From Siphonodentalium dalli (lineage: Eukaryota; Mollusca; Scaphopoda; Gadilida; Siphonodentaliidae), in contig CP136062.1 in NCBI GenBank assembly GCA_032622095.1, positions 145,208,089-145,272,088 of the forward strand: 64,000 nt of DNA, in the 5' to 3' direction. Positions 14,001 to 25,300 of the stretch are shown here, piece after piece. The translations under genes and the position numbers were made by a program. The notes beneath the pieces are model-generated. The model was not told the origin of the DNA and did no database searches. It worked only from the letters and a program-made list of their open reading frames with translations. The first letter of the stretch is position 1. Every line of letters starts with the position of its first letter.

Positions 14001-16199
14001 AAAATTGACCACTTGAAGTTCAAATAGGCTTAACCCTTTGAACCCTGACGTCCTGAACGTTAAATGACCCCAACCCGAGGCGCCTGACGTTATATAGTGT
14101 TCCGACGACGTAACTAATAAAGCTCTTAATTGGGACGTATATATACATGTATACACGCTCAACTATACGGCGATCTACTATGCTAACTTAACAAGTGTGC
14201 GGTGAAATATGTCACAATGTATTTCAACGAGACAGTCTATTCCACGTTCAATATACATGTATATATATATATTGCGGCTTCCTATGGCCGCGCTATATAT
14301 TTATAACGAAATTCTTACATTTTGCCTACAATAGAAGGCATTTCTCAAAATGCACATGTGTGCTTGTGCGAAGAAACAGACCCGCTGTTTCCAATTTGGC
14401 TGCTAAAATCAAAGGTATGAACATGTGAGTCATTCGCGCAAAGTATAGAAGCACTATTCTAGTTAATTTGTGTTTTTATCGCGAAATTTTTAACGAAATA
14501 CTTCCCCTTTTCCGACGATAAAAAGCGGGGTTTTTTTTCCTCTAAATAGGCCTCTGCGCATGCGCAAAGAAACAAACCCTCTGTCGTCAGTTTCTCGATC
14601 AAAGTCACGTGGGTAAACGTGTGACACGTGTGTGCAAAGTAGAAGTACAACTCTAGCTGATATGTGCGTTTATTGAGCTGTAATTTCGTGTCAAATATCG
14701 TCTGATTTCCGGACCGGTATTCCGGTCTCCCGGGATATAGGAATATAAGGATTGGACCGGTATTCCGGTCTCTCGGGTTCAAAGGGTTAACCCATGGCCG
14801 GCGGGACTTTTAGTTAACACTGTCGCCTATGGAAAATAATTAGTTGTGTGTAACCTATAGGTAGAAAATTCACATTTTTCAAATATCGTTCAGGGAAGCG
14901 AATTTAGAAGCACTGATAAACAAAGACTGTCTCGTTTTGTTGAGCTATGGTATTTTTACGCTCTACCGAATCATTTTCAGATTATGCGAGACATTTATTA
15001 ACCCTCTGTCGCCGCAACTTCAACTTTTTCTGGAGGAGAAATTTTATGAAAATCATAAATTTTGTGCATATGGGTGGACCTTTAATGTTCAAATAACACA
15101 ATCGAGGTGATGAAAGTTTCTTTAATAGGAATTCGACTCAAACTCCTAAAAAATACTGAAATTTAAAGGGACATCCACCTATCATTGAACCAAATCATAG
15201 TCGGATGATGAAATTTTGAGGGGGGGGGGGGTCTATTTCAAATCTAATTAAACATTGTACTGTTCAAAATTAGATAAATTCCGCAAAGCGTATGGTAGAT
15301 ATACTTCACTAGTTTTCAAAACTTATACATAGGCCTTTCTATCGTGTGTGTTATGCACGCGAGTCGATTTTTACAAATTAAATTATGATGAAAAACCCTG
15401 AAATTTGGGTGTGGTCAGATTTCTGGTCATAATATTCCCATTAGTGAGTGGATGGACATGGGACATGCGACACTGTACAGTATATATGTCTATGACAAGA
15501 ATGACATGAGACATTAGTATCTTTTCTACTAAACTGTGCTTCCAGAGTTATAAGGAATCGATTATTGGTGTTATTTCTTACCCAAAAAACATTTTAAATT
15601 TTAAAACGGGGTATGTGGGTTAAAGTGTAATTGGGAGATAATAGGATGTTCAATGACTCCTATATTTCAATCGTATCACAGTAAAGCTTTTATTGTAAAA
15701 TTGGCGCGGTTTACACGATCAAATGTCGATTTTATTTACAATTATAGGTTACAAGCAACTAATTATATAGAGTTACGCTTCTTGAATTTGTGTAGGGAAA
15801 CTCGAGTCAGCATAAAAAAAAAACTGGCTGCTGATTGGTTGATTATCTTTGAGGGAAATATACCTAATCAGGAACAGAAAATCATAGCCTACGTAAATAT
15901 GGCGATAATGTATGTCTAGATCTCCAGGAAGAGTCTAGTGGTGTCCAGAAGTTACGAAAGGGGTCTGGGTATTTTTATGCTGCTGATTTTTGTGCAATAA
16001 ATGGGGTAGTTGTGGAAATGCAAGATTATCGTTTGAAAACAATACCGAAAAGGGCGCATATGTTGTCACATACTGGTGCAGAGGGTGGCGCTCTAATGGA
16101 AAATTGACCACTTGAAGTTCAAATAGGCTTAACCCATGGCCGGCGGGACTTTTAGTTAACACTGTCGCCTATGGAAAATAATTAGTTGTGTGTAACCTA
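11017..16199. repeat. Tandem array with a period of about 1343 bp
   Basis: One partial and three further copies follow head to tail. Matching landmarks fall at 12211, 13554 and (after an insertion) 15653. Each copy holds an 88-codon open frame on the plus strand and a 75-codon frame on the minus strand. Both are as conserved as the flanking DNA, so they are no evidence of coding. A further ATG-less plus-strand frame ends at the same tga in all copies (about 11086-11321 in the first). Array ends are sharp at actcgagtcag and at tgtaaccta. Confidence 0.9.
14034..14786. mobile_element. Non-autonomous piggyBac-like MITE (753 bp)
   Basis: The terminal inverted repeats read CCCTTTGAACCC and GGGTTCAAAGGG and are perfect over 12 bp. 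The element is flanked by TTAA on both sides (14030-14033, 14787-14790). The uninterrupted sister copies of the array carry a single TTAA at the same place (ggcttaacccatgg), which proves the insertion and its duplication. TTAA targets and CCC ends are the known signature of the piggyBac superfamily. No transposase is encoded. The open frame at 14459-14782 looks accidental. Confidence 0.9.
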
Positions 16200-17969
16200 G
16201 AGGAACACACGCTTGCTGTTAATAAATGTATATTTATTGTGCCACGCAGCTTTGACTTTTCTAAATGTTTTAACTCGATTGAGACTTTCCGTGGCATTTG
16301 AAGTCTGTAAACAAATATTTCACCTGTTTGTTGGCATTATTTTATCCCGGAAACCGAGCCGCGGTGTGAACAAATGAGCATAATGTCATATATCAAACGC
16401 TATTCTAGCCTGCTCCAGCCATTGAAATTTAATTACATTGAAATTAATGAGGCTTAGCTTCAAACTTAATGATGAAATGCCTCGAAAACCCAAGTTTCGT
16501 TGTCTTCGCAGAAATTGACAATTCAATTGTGACTGAAGGTGCGATCGACATTGGTCTATACTAACATATTTTAAACATTCAAAGTTTAGAAAAAAATCAA
16601 TAACTTTATTCTGATTAACGTTGCAAACTTCTGATATAATCTGCAGGAAATATGCAATAGGTAGATATGACATTTACCCCATCCTCTATAAGCGGGTTGG
16701 GGTAATTTTTTTATCACCGAGCACGTGCAGCAGTGAAGCCAAAATGTACGTGTTTGTATGCCATCAGTGATATACTAAAAACTTTAAAGGCATTGGTGGC
16801 TTATAATTTCGAAATAACAGGGTTTTTTTTATTTTAATATTTTATAAACAAAAAATAAACATAGCAATTACTTTTTGACATAAAGATAATAGTATGGGAC
16901 AACTCATACACAAAATCATTCACACACCTTTCACACGCTATGCAGTGGTGTGTTAAACATCTTCTGTTTGGGCTGCAAACGAATTGATACATTAATGATT
17001 CTGGGTAAAGGTCCTATTTCGACAGTATATATTTTTGGAAATAAATCATTTAATATTCAATTTGTGACTTCGCGAATACAGCCAGCAGTTTGAATTAGAT
17101 TTGATGAATATTTATTACACATATATTACTAAATGGGACCACTTACTCCACGAAAGCTCCCCATATATTATGTATCTCTCATGTGATATTAGAACTCTAT
17201 TGTAGAAACAATTTAACTGAAATGTACTAAAGGAAACTTGTGTGTAATAAATACAGAACAAAACGAGTGTCAGCAATCTATATAACTCACAGAAGCTAGA
17301 TAGTCACATTTCGCTCGGGCATGCATTATGGCTATCACAAAACGCATTATTATGTCGTTTCCGCTTGTGATGCAGCGAAATTCCCACCAACACTCACTGC
17401 GCTATGTTGACGTATTATGATCTGGAGAGAATAATATGGACATTACCCTCTGATAAACGGGGTCAATAGAATTCAGCACCCAGAAACGTGTGGCGTGTAT
17501 ATCGCTCAGTTGCCGTTTTTGTTAATCTTTTGATGAATATATTGTTTTGTTGACAAAAGAATTATATAAATGTCGACATCTATGCCGTTGAGTTTTACTG
17601 TATTGTATATTTAGTATGCCAACATAGTTTTGTTGAAACTCTGCATTTGTCAGGTTGATCCTCGATGTAAACTCATCTCACTCATATCTGAATATTAAAT
17701 CCGCGATAAAAGTACCCATAATTAAATTGTTGATGTTGTACTTTGTTTTATAGATATAATTTTCAAAACCATCTGAATATTGTTTACTGTATTGTTATGT
17801 ATCACAGATAGTGACCCTAGTATCTTTGATGATTTTATATTTCAAAACTCAATTGTTATGTGGCCATACACTGACGTCTTGTAAAAAAAACTTTGACCGC
17901 AGGACAACCCAACAAAATGTGCGATGTCGTTACTTGTGATTTACAACGACAATATTCGTCGTCTTTTGA

Positions 17970-18029
17970 GCACAATCCGCTTGTTACAATCGTTCCCTGA
18001 TTTTTTGGTAAAGCATACCAATTCCCAGC
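17970..18029 (-). repeat. Dispersed repeat fragment, copy 1
   Basis: The minus strand contains gggaattggtatgctttacc followed by a run and cagggaacgatt. The same series is found at 62065-62131 on the plus strand with a few changes. Family unknown. Confidence 0.6.
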
Positions 18030-18609
18030 ATGCACATGACAATGAAATGTTGTGAAAGTTGTTCTATTGGGCAGATCACCATACAATTGTTCGCAGATGC
18101 ATATGTGTTGCATACAAATATATATATAGTCTAAAGTTTGACAGATGATGAATTTCAAGATGCTCGGTTGTTGGTTGCATATGCGATTAGAGCCAAGAAG
18201 AATCTCGAGTAATTGCACAATTTCGGTCAGTCAAATATCTGAAGACTATATTTGTATGCACAATGCCAGTTGTACACTCACTTGGTGAATAACAAAGGTC
18301 TTAGTACTAAGTATGCGCGTGATAGTGCAGCTAACCTCGCACCGAATACGAGTTTATGGCTTTTCATAGTAAGACATATTTTAAGCAATACCAGAAGTGG
18401 GACTGTCCCAATGTAATGGAAATAACGATACCCCCGCAGTGCATTTTGGTTTACATTAAATTTAGCCATATTAACATTTGTTCTTTCGAAAAAAAAAAAA
18501 AAGCACACAAATAATACAAGATACAAAATGTGCAGTCGAAAAGGGAGGATACCTCCACTAAAGAGTCGGGAGGACCTCATAATCGCAGGTGCATAGGTTC
18601 CCATATGGT

Positions 18610-18614
<5 letters not shown>

Positions 18615-18658
<44 letters not shown>
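18615..18658. repeat. (TA)n microsatellite
   Basis: About 44 bases of pure TA repeat. Confidence 0.95.
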
Positions 18659-18660
<2 letters not shown>

Positions 18661-18811
18661 TCCAAGATTGATATAAGACATGTCTATAGAAAATAATTCA
18701 TTTAATTAAAATGTCTATAGGCTTAAATTTCGTGGCATTGCCACTTTTCAATAGACGACAATAATGATTATGACGTCATAGCGTCAAGGGAGATAACTCA
18801 ATTTAGAGAGA

Positions 18812-19310
18812 ACGTCATTTCCTGAGTGCATTAAGTTTACACTTGAAATGTTTCATATAAAAGTCTTCTCTTTGCTGTCTGAGTATTTTGCTGTCGGACT
18901 GTAGTTTTTGAAACGGGAAAATCGAAAAGTTCCTACCCCCGCATTCATCCAAGTGTGCACTGAGCGGAATTTTTCGATATTCTGGTTGTTTAATTTGCTG
19001 CTTGTGAATTATCGTTCTTTCTCGCAGTGTATTGCCCGTTTCTCCGACGTAACTTTCTGAACATCCATGGCAGACGATACAATAGATTAAGTTTCTTGTC
19101 CCACAGTCCATAGAAACATTCGGATACATTTTCATACCATTTTTTTATTTTAGGTTTTCGCCTGTATGGATATAATTGCATGTCCCACATCGTTTGTCAC
19201 TACATTTATTCACTAAATTCGATTTCCCACCAGTTGTGAATCTTGCTTTTGTCAGAATCTTTTTCAAGATTTTTGGCTGACGTTTGCTCGGTAAAATATC
19301 ATCTGCACAT
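18812..19310 (-). pseudogene. Penelope-like element remnant: GIY-YIG endonuclease end
   Basis: Read on the minus strand from about 19310, the frame shows a basic lead-in, a CxxxxCxxC cluster (CDKRCGTC), then after an in-frame TAA the GIY-YIG-type core: NLIYCIVC, a Cys pair, YVGETGNTLRER, a histidine-rich stretch and PLSAHLDEC. It ends at the stop near 18815. Known Penelope-like retroelements carry a C-terminal GIY-YIG domain preceded by such a zinc-binding motif. The reverse transcriptase is absent, so this is a 5'-truncated, inactivated copy. The in-frame stop lies between the zinc motif and the nuclease core. Penelope-type origin is inferred from this domain pair. Confidence 0.75.
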
Positions 19311-20983
19311 CATATATATATATATCAAGTTTCAAACAAATTGTTGAAATACAAGCTGGGACACAATTATGAACGTTGTGCAAAAATGTCTAAGTAGAAA
19401 AAAGAGGGATAAATCCACTAAAAATTATGACATACCTCATAATCGCAGGCACACATGATCTCATAGTACTCACTCTGGGTGCCACGTTTCAAAACAATTG
19501 ACGGTATAAATTGCGTCCACGGACTGATTCCAATATATCCGCCCATAACATAGATACCGGGGTATAATAATATTTTAATTTATTGTATAATACTAACACT
19601 GTATACCACCAATAGCCCACGATACGACTTCAGAATTGATACAATTAAAAGTGCGCAATTAAATGATAATGTTATCAAAGAAGAATAACTCTAACTATTT
19701 CCGTTAATCCGTTAAAATTCACGTTTACCATATATATAACGGATATTCTTGCCGAAAGATTCACATCACAAGCATATACATCTCTGGAACAATATTGAAA
19801 ATGAAAGGATGGGAGGGTACGGAGAAATGTGTCTTTGAGAAACTTCACTTTTATGAAATAACTCGCATTACTGTCTATAAATGGACAACACAAAGATACA
19901 CATTGTTGGATCAACATTGAGATTGCGAAGCGTAATGTTGCACCGCGCGTTATTAGTGGTATACATTATTACCATATATATATGTATTAAAATTTTATTT
20001 ATCGTAACATATTTCTTATTATGCAATGTAATAGATGTATTGGGTTCAAAACGTATTCATATATAATGCTCATATATACTTCGTATTCCCGCAGAATATA
20101 GCCATGTGTGCTGTATTCCCTAAACGATTGGACGCAGGAACATTCTCTAGTATGTGAATAGATTTAAACCGATAGTGCTCGTTCGAACCCAACTATGATG
20201 TATACATAATTTGGTACCGTAAGAAGTATATATTATACGTGCGCGAAAGACTACCGAACAAACTCGCTGATATAGCGCTGAACAAAAATTTGTTTGGTTC
20301 TTATATTTTTCGGTAAATTTGAGATTAAAATATTTTAATAAATATTGTTTTAAAATGTACCTGTAGACCATATGAGGAAAACCCAGATATGTCGTAGCTC
20401 TGAAACGGTGATGGTACTAAACAATTTGGATACTTACAATGAATCAAAATCAGTGCGTAAAGTTACAATAGTTCCCATTTAAGATACCACAGTATACGTT
20501 TTTCCACAGTCGCGCATTACTCCGCTTCCGATTACGGTACTTCAATGAATACAGATGGCGTACAAATGTTCAGACACGAACATCGTGTTCGAAGTTGTAT
20601 TTTGTTTGGCTTCAGTGCGACTTTCTGGGACATAATGATGGTTGTGGAAAGGTATTTATGTTATTTGTCGACATATTTCTATTTCGGGAAAAACTCATGC
20701 GGCATTAATGATTATGGTATAGCTGTTATTTGCTACGATTGCAACGACGTGTTTTGAAAAATAAACGGAAATGACATCGTGGTGACTTGTAAATATATAT
20801 GTTTGAGATAATAAAAAGGCCCGTTATCTGTCCATGATGTAACAAAAATTGCATATTTGTTCAATGCTCCCCATTGTTCCACAACGCGGCATATGTTTCA
20901 TCCATACGGACCACATATTACAAGAGTAAATGTACAAAACAGAATTCCTGTGCATATGCCGCACCCTCTATTCATTTCACTGA
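19311..20983. other. Spacer downstream of the lectin gene
   Basis: AT-rich, with short open frames that look random and a small TA run near 19313-19325. It should include the 3' untranslated region of the minus-strand lectin gene. I could not place its polyadenylation signal. Confidence 0.5.
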
Positions 20984-21243
20984 TCAAGCTTCTATTTCGA
21001 ATTCGCATACCCCAACATGAATGAACCATCTGACCAGATCGCATTCGATGTCATCCATTTGGTAACTGAACAGTCTTGCGAGCGCGAGGCAATCCTGGTT
21101 CCAGAGGAAGTCATCTGGCTGAGGCCAGACCCAATTTGTCCAAGGCATTAGAGTGCCGTCGAAGCTCGCCCAAGTTCCTTCGGTTTCTTTGTCATTGCCG
21201 TCCACGAACACAAACCAGCCCGGCATAGGTGGAGATGCGTTTT
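20984..21243 (-). CDS. PAN/C-type lectin secreted protein, exon 3 (C-terminal half of the lectin domain)
   Basis: The last coding exon of a three-exon gene that starts at 59076. The acceptor ttttacag precedes the exon, which enters in phase 1 and completes the codon left open by exon 2. It encodes residues about 150-235: GWFVFVDG (the WIGL-like strand), EGTW, the loop with Q191-P192-D193, Cys201, Cys217 and Cys229, and ends EFEIEA before TGA. In C-type lectins a QPD triad usually marks galactose-type binding where EPN marks mannose; here it is seen directly, while ligand binding is inference. The WND motif is altered (MDD). The three exons together give 708 nt, exactly 235 codons plus a stop, with C126-C229 and C201-C217 as the expected disulfides. 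Probably an extracellular recognition or immune lectin. Confidence 0.88.
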
Positions 21244-22880
21244 CTGTAAAATATGTTGTTACGAAATAGATTTTGTATGGAAATGACATATTATATAGAT
21301 ATTATAATATCATGAGAATTCACCGCATCATTTTTGATTGAGCATAAATAAACTATTTCCGATAGAATCATATACTGTCATGGTTACTATCCAATAATAG
21401 TTCATCTCATCCATAAATGGCGGCTTCTGATAGGTCGGGATTGTGTCCTACATGTGTTGGCTATAGTGTTCTGCTAAAACTCGCATGCAAAAAGCAACGA
21501 ACAGAAACAACAATCTCGATAAAATATATGGGCATGTTTATGTTCTAACTCGCCGGTCTATTTTTGACAGTGTATTTTCATCGACAAAAATTGTTGTTAT
21601 AAACAGTGGATCGTACCAGAATTTAGGTTTCACTCTCGATGTGATATCCGCGCGATAACACATATAACAGATATAACTTTACTACCTTTGTTGGTCTCTT
21701 TGTTTTAATAGTAGAGCCGACACGTGCCATCAACAGGCTGGCAAGTACGATTATTAAAATAGCTTCAACATCGTGCGGCATACGTCTCGAATGAAGAATT
21801 AATGGACTATTTGTTTTCCATGCAAAGATAAGAAGGTCAGGCAATCATTGATTTCGGGGTACGGTAGACGTAATTAGACTGACCACTCGAAATCATTACA
21901 ACTGTTTCTATTACACTATGAGTACCTCTATTGAGCCTCATCCTTAATCACACATTAGCGATCAGAAAACAGAATCATAAATAATCAGAAAAATCAGCAA
22001 CGTGGTCCGGCGCTTCTTTGATAAGTGTTCTGAATGAATATTTTGCTTGCCATCACACAATAAAATGCATGTAGATCGACATGCCATGTCCACATGTAAT
22101 TGTTCATTAACTATTGTTTTATTATGAATTGTATTGGTAGCATACTGCCTTTATTGGTGTTTATGGAAATAAATCTTCCCACCATCATCTTTCATCATTT
22201 TTTTTAAATATAAATTTACTATCTTTCACATATGGAGCGCTCCCATGTTGTAAAATGAGGAAATCACATAACATGACAAAGAACATGACTAGTAAACTAG
22301 CCCCCATAATTCCACAATAAGGACTATTTGCTCAGATTCATATGTATTACCAACACTTGGTTGCATATATAATGGTAACATGTTCTATCTTTATACCAAT
22401 CAATACAAACATACATTATATTATGTTTCTATTATTATCGTAAATTATTCTGCCCAAAACGGTGTCATGCTTGACAAAATGAACGATCGTATCGTACGGT
22501 ACACGTATCGACCTGATGTCTAAACTAAATCGCAAGCAGAATTTTGCTTTCAATTCAAATTACAATATACAATGATGAGTGGAATGTTTTATTTATTTTT
22601 TCGCAGACATTCATGGTTTCAGATAGTCATCTGGGTGCATACCCTAGTTGGGCTCATATAAGCTAGCTAATGCAGTGCTTTTGTTACAATAATTTCTTGT
22701 CAAAACTGTCCAATGACCACCCTTGAAACAGTTCTTTTTATTTTTTTTTAAACCACTTTTGTTTTATATTATTAGAACGTATCTCCAAAATTGTGAATAG
22801 GCGTTGTTATATAACTATAGCATATCTTTATAGGATAAAGATGTTTTCTTCAAATCTTTAGTTTGAGATTGCGATTTGTT

Positions 22881-23231
22881 TTAATTCACGAATGTGGCGC
22901 CTTCTAAATGAAGATCCGGTTGTAACAGTTGAATAGCCTCGTGTGCAACTTTTCCCAGTCTATTCGTCGACCATATGCATCCCTTCGGATCGTACATGTA
23001 TATGATAGCAGACTGAACATTATCGACATCGGTTGAGGGTCTTTCCACGAACCGAGTTGAAAGTTTAGCAAAGGCATCATTTAGTGCTTCGCCCCCTTTT
23101 GTTTTTTTGACACTTGATTGGGGACCAACCGTATGACTACGTTGAACATCGTATCGTTTGGGAACTGCATGTCTTGTTGTAACCTTCGTGCCTTTGTAAT
23201 CATGTTTTTTAGCAGTTAAAATTATTTGGAC
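22881..23231 (-). CDS. Unrecognised open frame without ATG (116 codons)
   Basis: Open on the minus strand from just after a stop at about 23232 to TAA at 22881-22883. The composition is protein-like rather than AT-rich filler: a basic N-terminal third (KKHDYKGTKV, a run of K and R), a middle with ALNDAFAKLSTRFVERP, and a C-terminal half with AIIYMYDPKGCIW and HEAIQLLQPDL. The only internal Met is late, so a start must come from splicing or has been lost. It lies in intron 2 of the lectin gene on the same strand. It could be a skipped exon, or the tail of a decayed transposon gene. I do not recognise the family. Confidence 0.35.
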   Translation of the reverse strand, partial: VQIILTAKKHDYKGTKVTTRHAVPKRYDVQRSHTVGPQSSVKKTKGGEALNDAFAKLSTRFVERPSTDVDNVQSAIIYMYDPKGCIWSTNRLGKVAHEAIQLLQPDLHLEGATFVN

Positions 23232-23337
23232 TTAAATTTATATTATGTGCAAATTATTCAGCACAAAATGTTACAAACTGTAAAAACACAATGCTGTGGG
23301 TGACCCAATAATTAGAGGGACCGCATAGCTAAATCAG

Positions 23338-23443
23338 CATTTAATATATAATAGCTGCTCAATGTCAAAGCTTTGGGCTTGACTCTATGAGGAAGGCCTG
23401 AGGTCGAAAGCTTTGACATTGAGCAGCTATTATATATTAAATG
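23338..23443. repeat. Foldback hairpin, about 106 bp
   Basis: The arms start catttaatatataatagctg and end with its complement. The inner part holds gaggaaggcctgaggtcgaaagctttgac. The arms pair almost perfectly over more than 35 bp. The loop resembles sequences near the ends of Penelope-like repeats, some of which carry hammerhead ribozymes, but the CUGAUGA core is not intact here. Confidence 0.75.
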
Positions 23444-25216
23444 TAAAAACACAGTTTGGTGGTAAAATATTCTGTGCTGTGGCCATCTACTTCAAAACGG
23501 TACATTTACTTATCATAATGATATTGTACAACCAGCATCATACCAATTCAATAGAACCTATCGACATTATATCAAACCAGCAGGAACACTTAACAATGGG
23601 TGGTAACTTGAAAAGATCGCCCAAACGTCATATGAACGATACTCTAAGCGGTGCTTTAAAGGGACCCAAGGTACTCGCAGTGGCTAAGTATACACAAATT
23701 ATAAAAGTCTTTAAAACACATCACAACTAAGCAAAACATAGAAAATATGTCAACTTTGTTCCCATATTAATTATTGATAGTTATCCAATTACCACATATC
23801 GCGTGTTAAGGATGAGTTTACATTACTGTATATCTGTATTCAGTTCTACACGCATACTAGTGTAAACGGGTTGATATAGAAATGCACACAGAAAGAAAAC
23901 GGTATTCGTTCGTGTGAGCAAAAATCGTGTCCGTTATAATTCACGGTCAACACCAAGGCATTGCGACAGTCAAATCTGATTTGATTAATTGTTACTCGGG
24001 CTTACGAATGTGCACACTTAATTTTCTTTGTCATTTCAACCCATGTATTTCACACTGTGTAAGCGAGAACCTGTGTACTGGTATATGAAATAGCCCTATT
24101 TCTATTCACTGTTGTTTATTGTGTATTCATATGTGATTTGTTCTCATGCGTCTTTCATTCTTTTTTCGAACCATTATCAACTGGTGTAAGAATAAACTGC
24201 TTTGGTCTGCTGATAGTTGATTCATTTTGTGTCTGGCCTAAACTGACACGACTCATAGTGAATTGTCAATTACCAGAGTACTGATGAGCGCGCGTTCATT
24301 ATCAATAATCATTTTGTGATCACAGTAATCTCCGACACGTGACTTCACACAGATCTGTGTACAGATCTACAGCAATGTAAACGACGCCTAACCCCATTAT
24401 GCAAACGAAACAGTGATTTCCCAACAAACATCGCTAATCGTTTAGTAAGTTCAATTTTTCAGTCTGAATTAGATTTTCAGTATATTTTTCAATGCTTTGA
24501 CCTTTTCCAATGTTCACCGTCCAGTTTGGTTTAAACTTTGGTATATTATTTGACTAATTGGATATTTGTCGGCAATTCCACGGTCACAGTGATTGCTACA
24601 TAACGGATTTGATATTCGAACGCTCATTAATCGAGACAATTGTGTATTGACCGCCATCATATAGTGAAAACACATATATAAAGATCGTACATATCTGATG
24701 CAACATATCCTTGCGCAAATAGGTTCATATTGGACGTATTTGAATCTTAAATAGTCCCATAATGAGCTTATTTTAATTTTTTGTTATTAATTTATTTAGA
24801 TTTTGTTTTTTAAATCAAAATATTTTTAAACTAATACAGCTATAATCTCAGCTTGGAGTCACCCACACCAAATTTGAAAAATGCGCTCAGACAGACGGAC
24901 ATATCCTCCTCTTTTATATATATTATAAAATTATGTGGAAAGACATGAATGTTAAACATATAGCACGATAGCAACAATGAAACCAGACTTACTGCAGTGG
25001 CTTGATGCTATGTCGCACACTATCGGTTAGCATAGCAACCGTGTTGTATACATGTTAAATATAACACTTTGGCGGTCTGTTATATATTTACAGTGATTCG
25101 TAAACAAATTTCGCTAACCGTGTAGTAAGTTAAAATATTTCAGACTAAATGCATTTTCAAAATATTTTTCAAGTTTTGATTACACTTCGGTTTCTGATTG
25201 GACTAATTGGACTTTT

Positions 25217-25300
25217 ATCAAGTCAAGTCAAGTCAAAGTCAAACTTTTATTCACATAACCCACATTCGTGGTACAGATGGTGAAAAAGAATTACACAAAT
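25217..25300 (-). repeat. Retroposon 3' end with short tandem tail
   Basis: Read on the minus strand it is gggttatgtgaataaaagtt followed by repeats of ttgac/ttgact. This is the layout of a truncated LINE or SINE 3' end with a microsatellite tail. The body upstream is too short to classify. Confidence 0.5.

Larger units (their letters stand above)
16200..18811. other. Gene-poor spacer
   Basis: AT-rich sequence with no coding region I can support. It holds a TA microsatellite near its end and, at 17970-18029 (minus), a short piece that recurs at 62065-62131 (plus). Confidence 0.6.

Noticed and set aside
14459-14782. 107-codon minus ORF inside the MITE
   Set aside because: It reads through the terminal inverted repeat and resembles no transposase.
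12211-15919. Repeated 88-codon plus-strand ORF in the 1343-bp array as a tandem gene family
   Set aside because: Identical copies include the non-coding parts of the unit and show no family resemblance or coding bias. Repeat conservation explains it.
17856-18218. 120-codon minus ORF as a gene
   Set aside because: No family match. Part of it is the dispersed repeat also found at 62065-62131.
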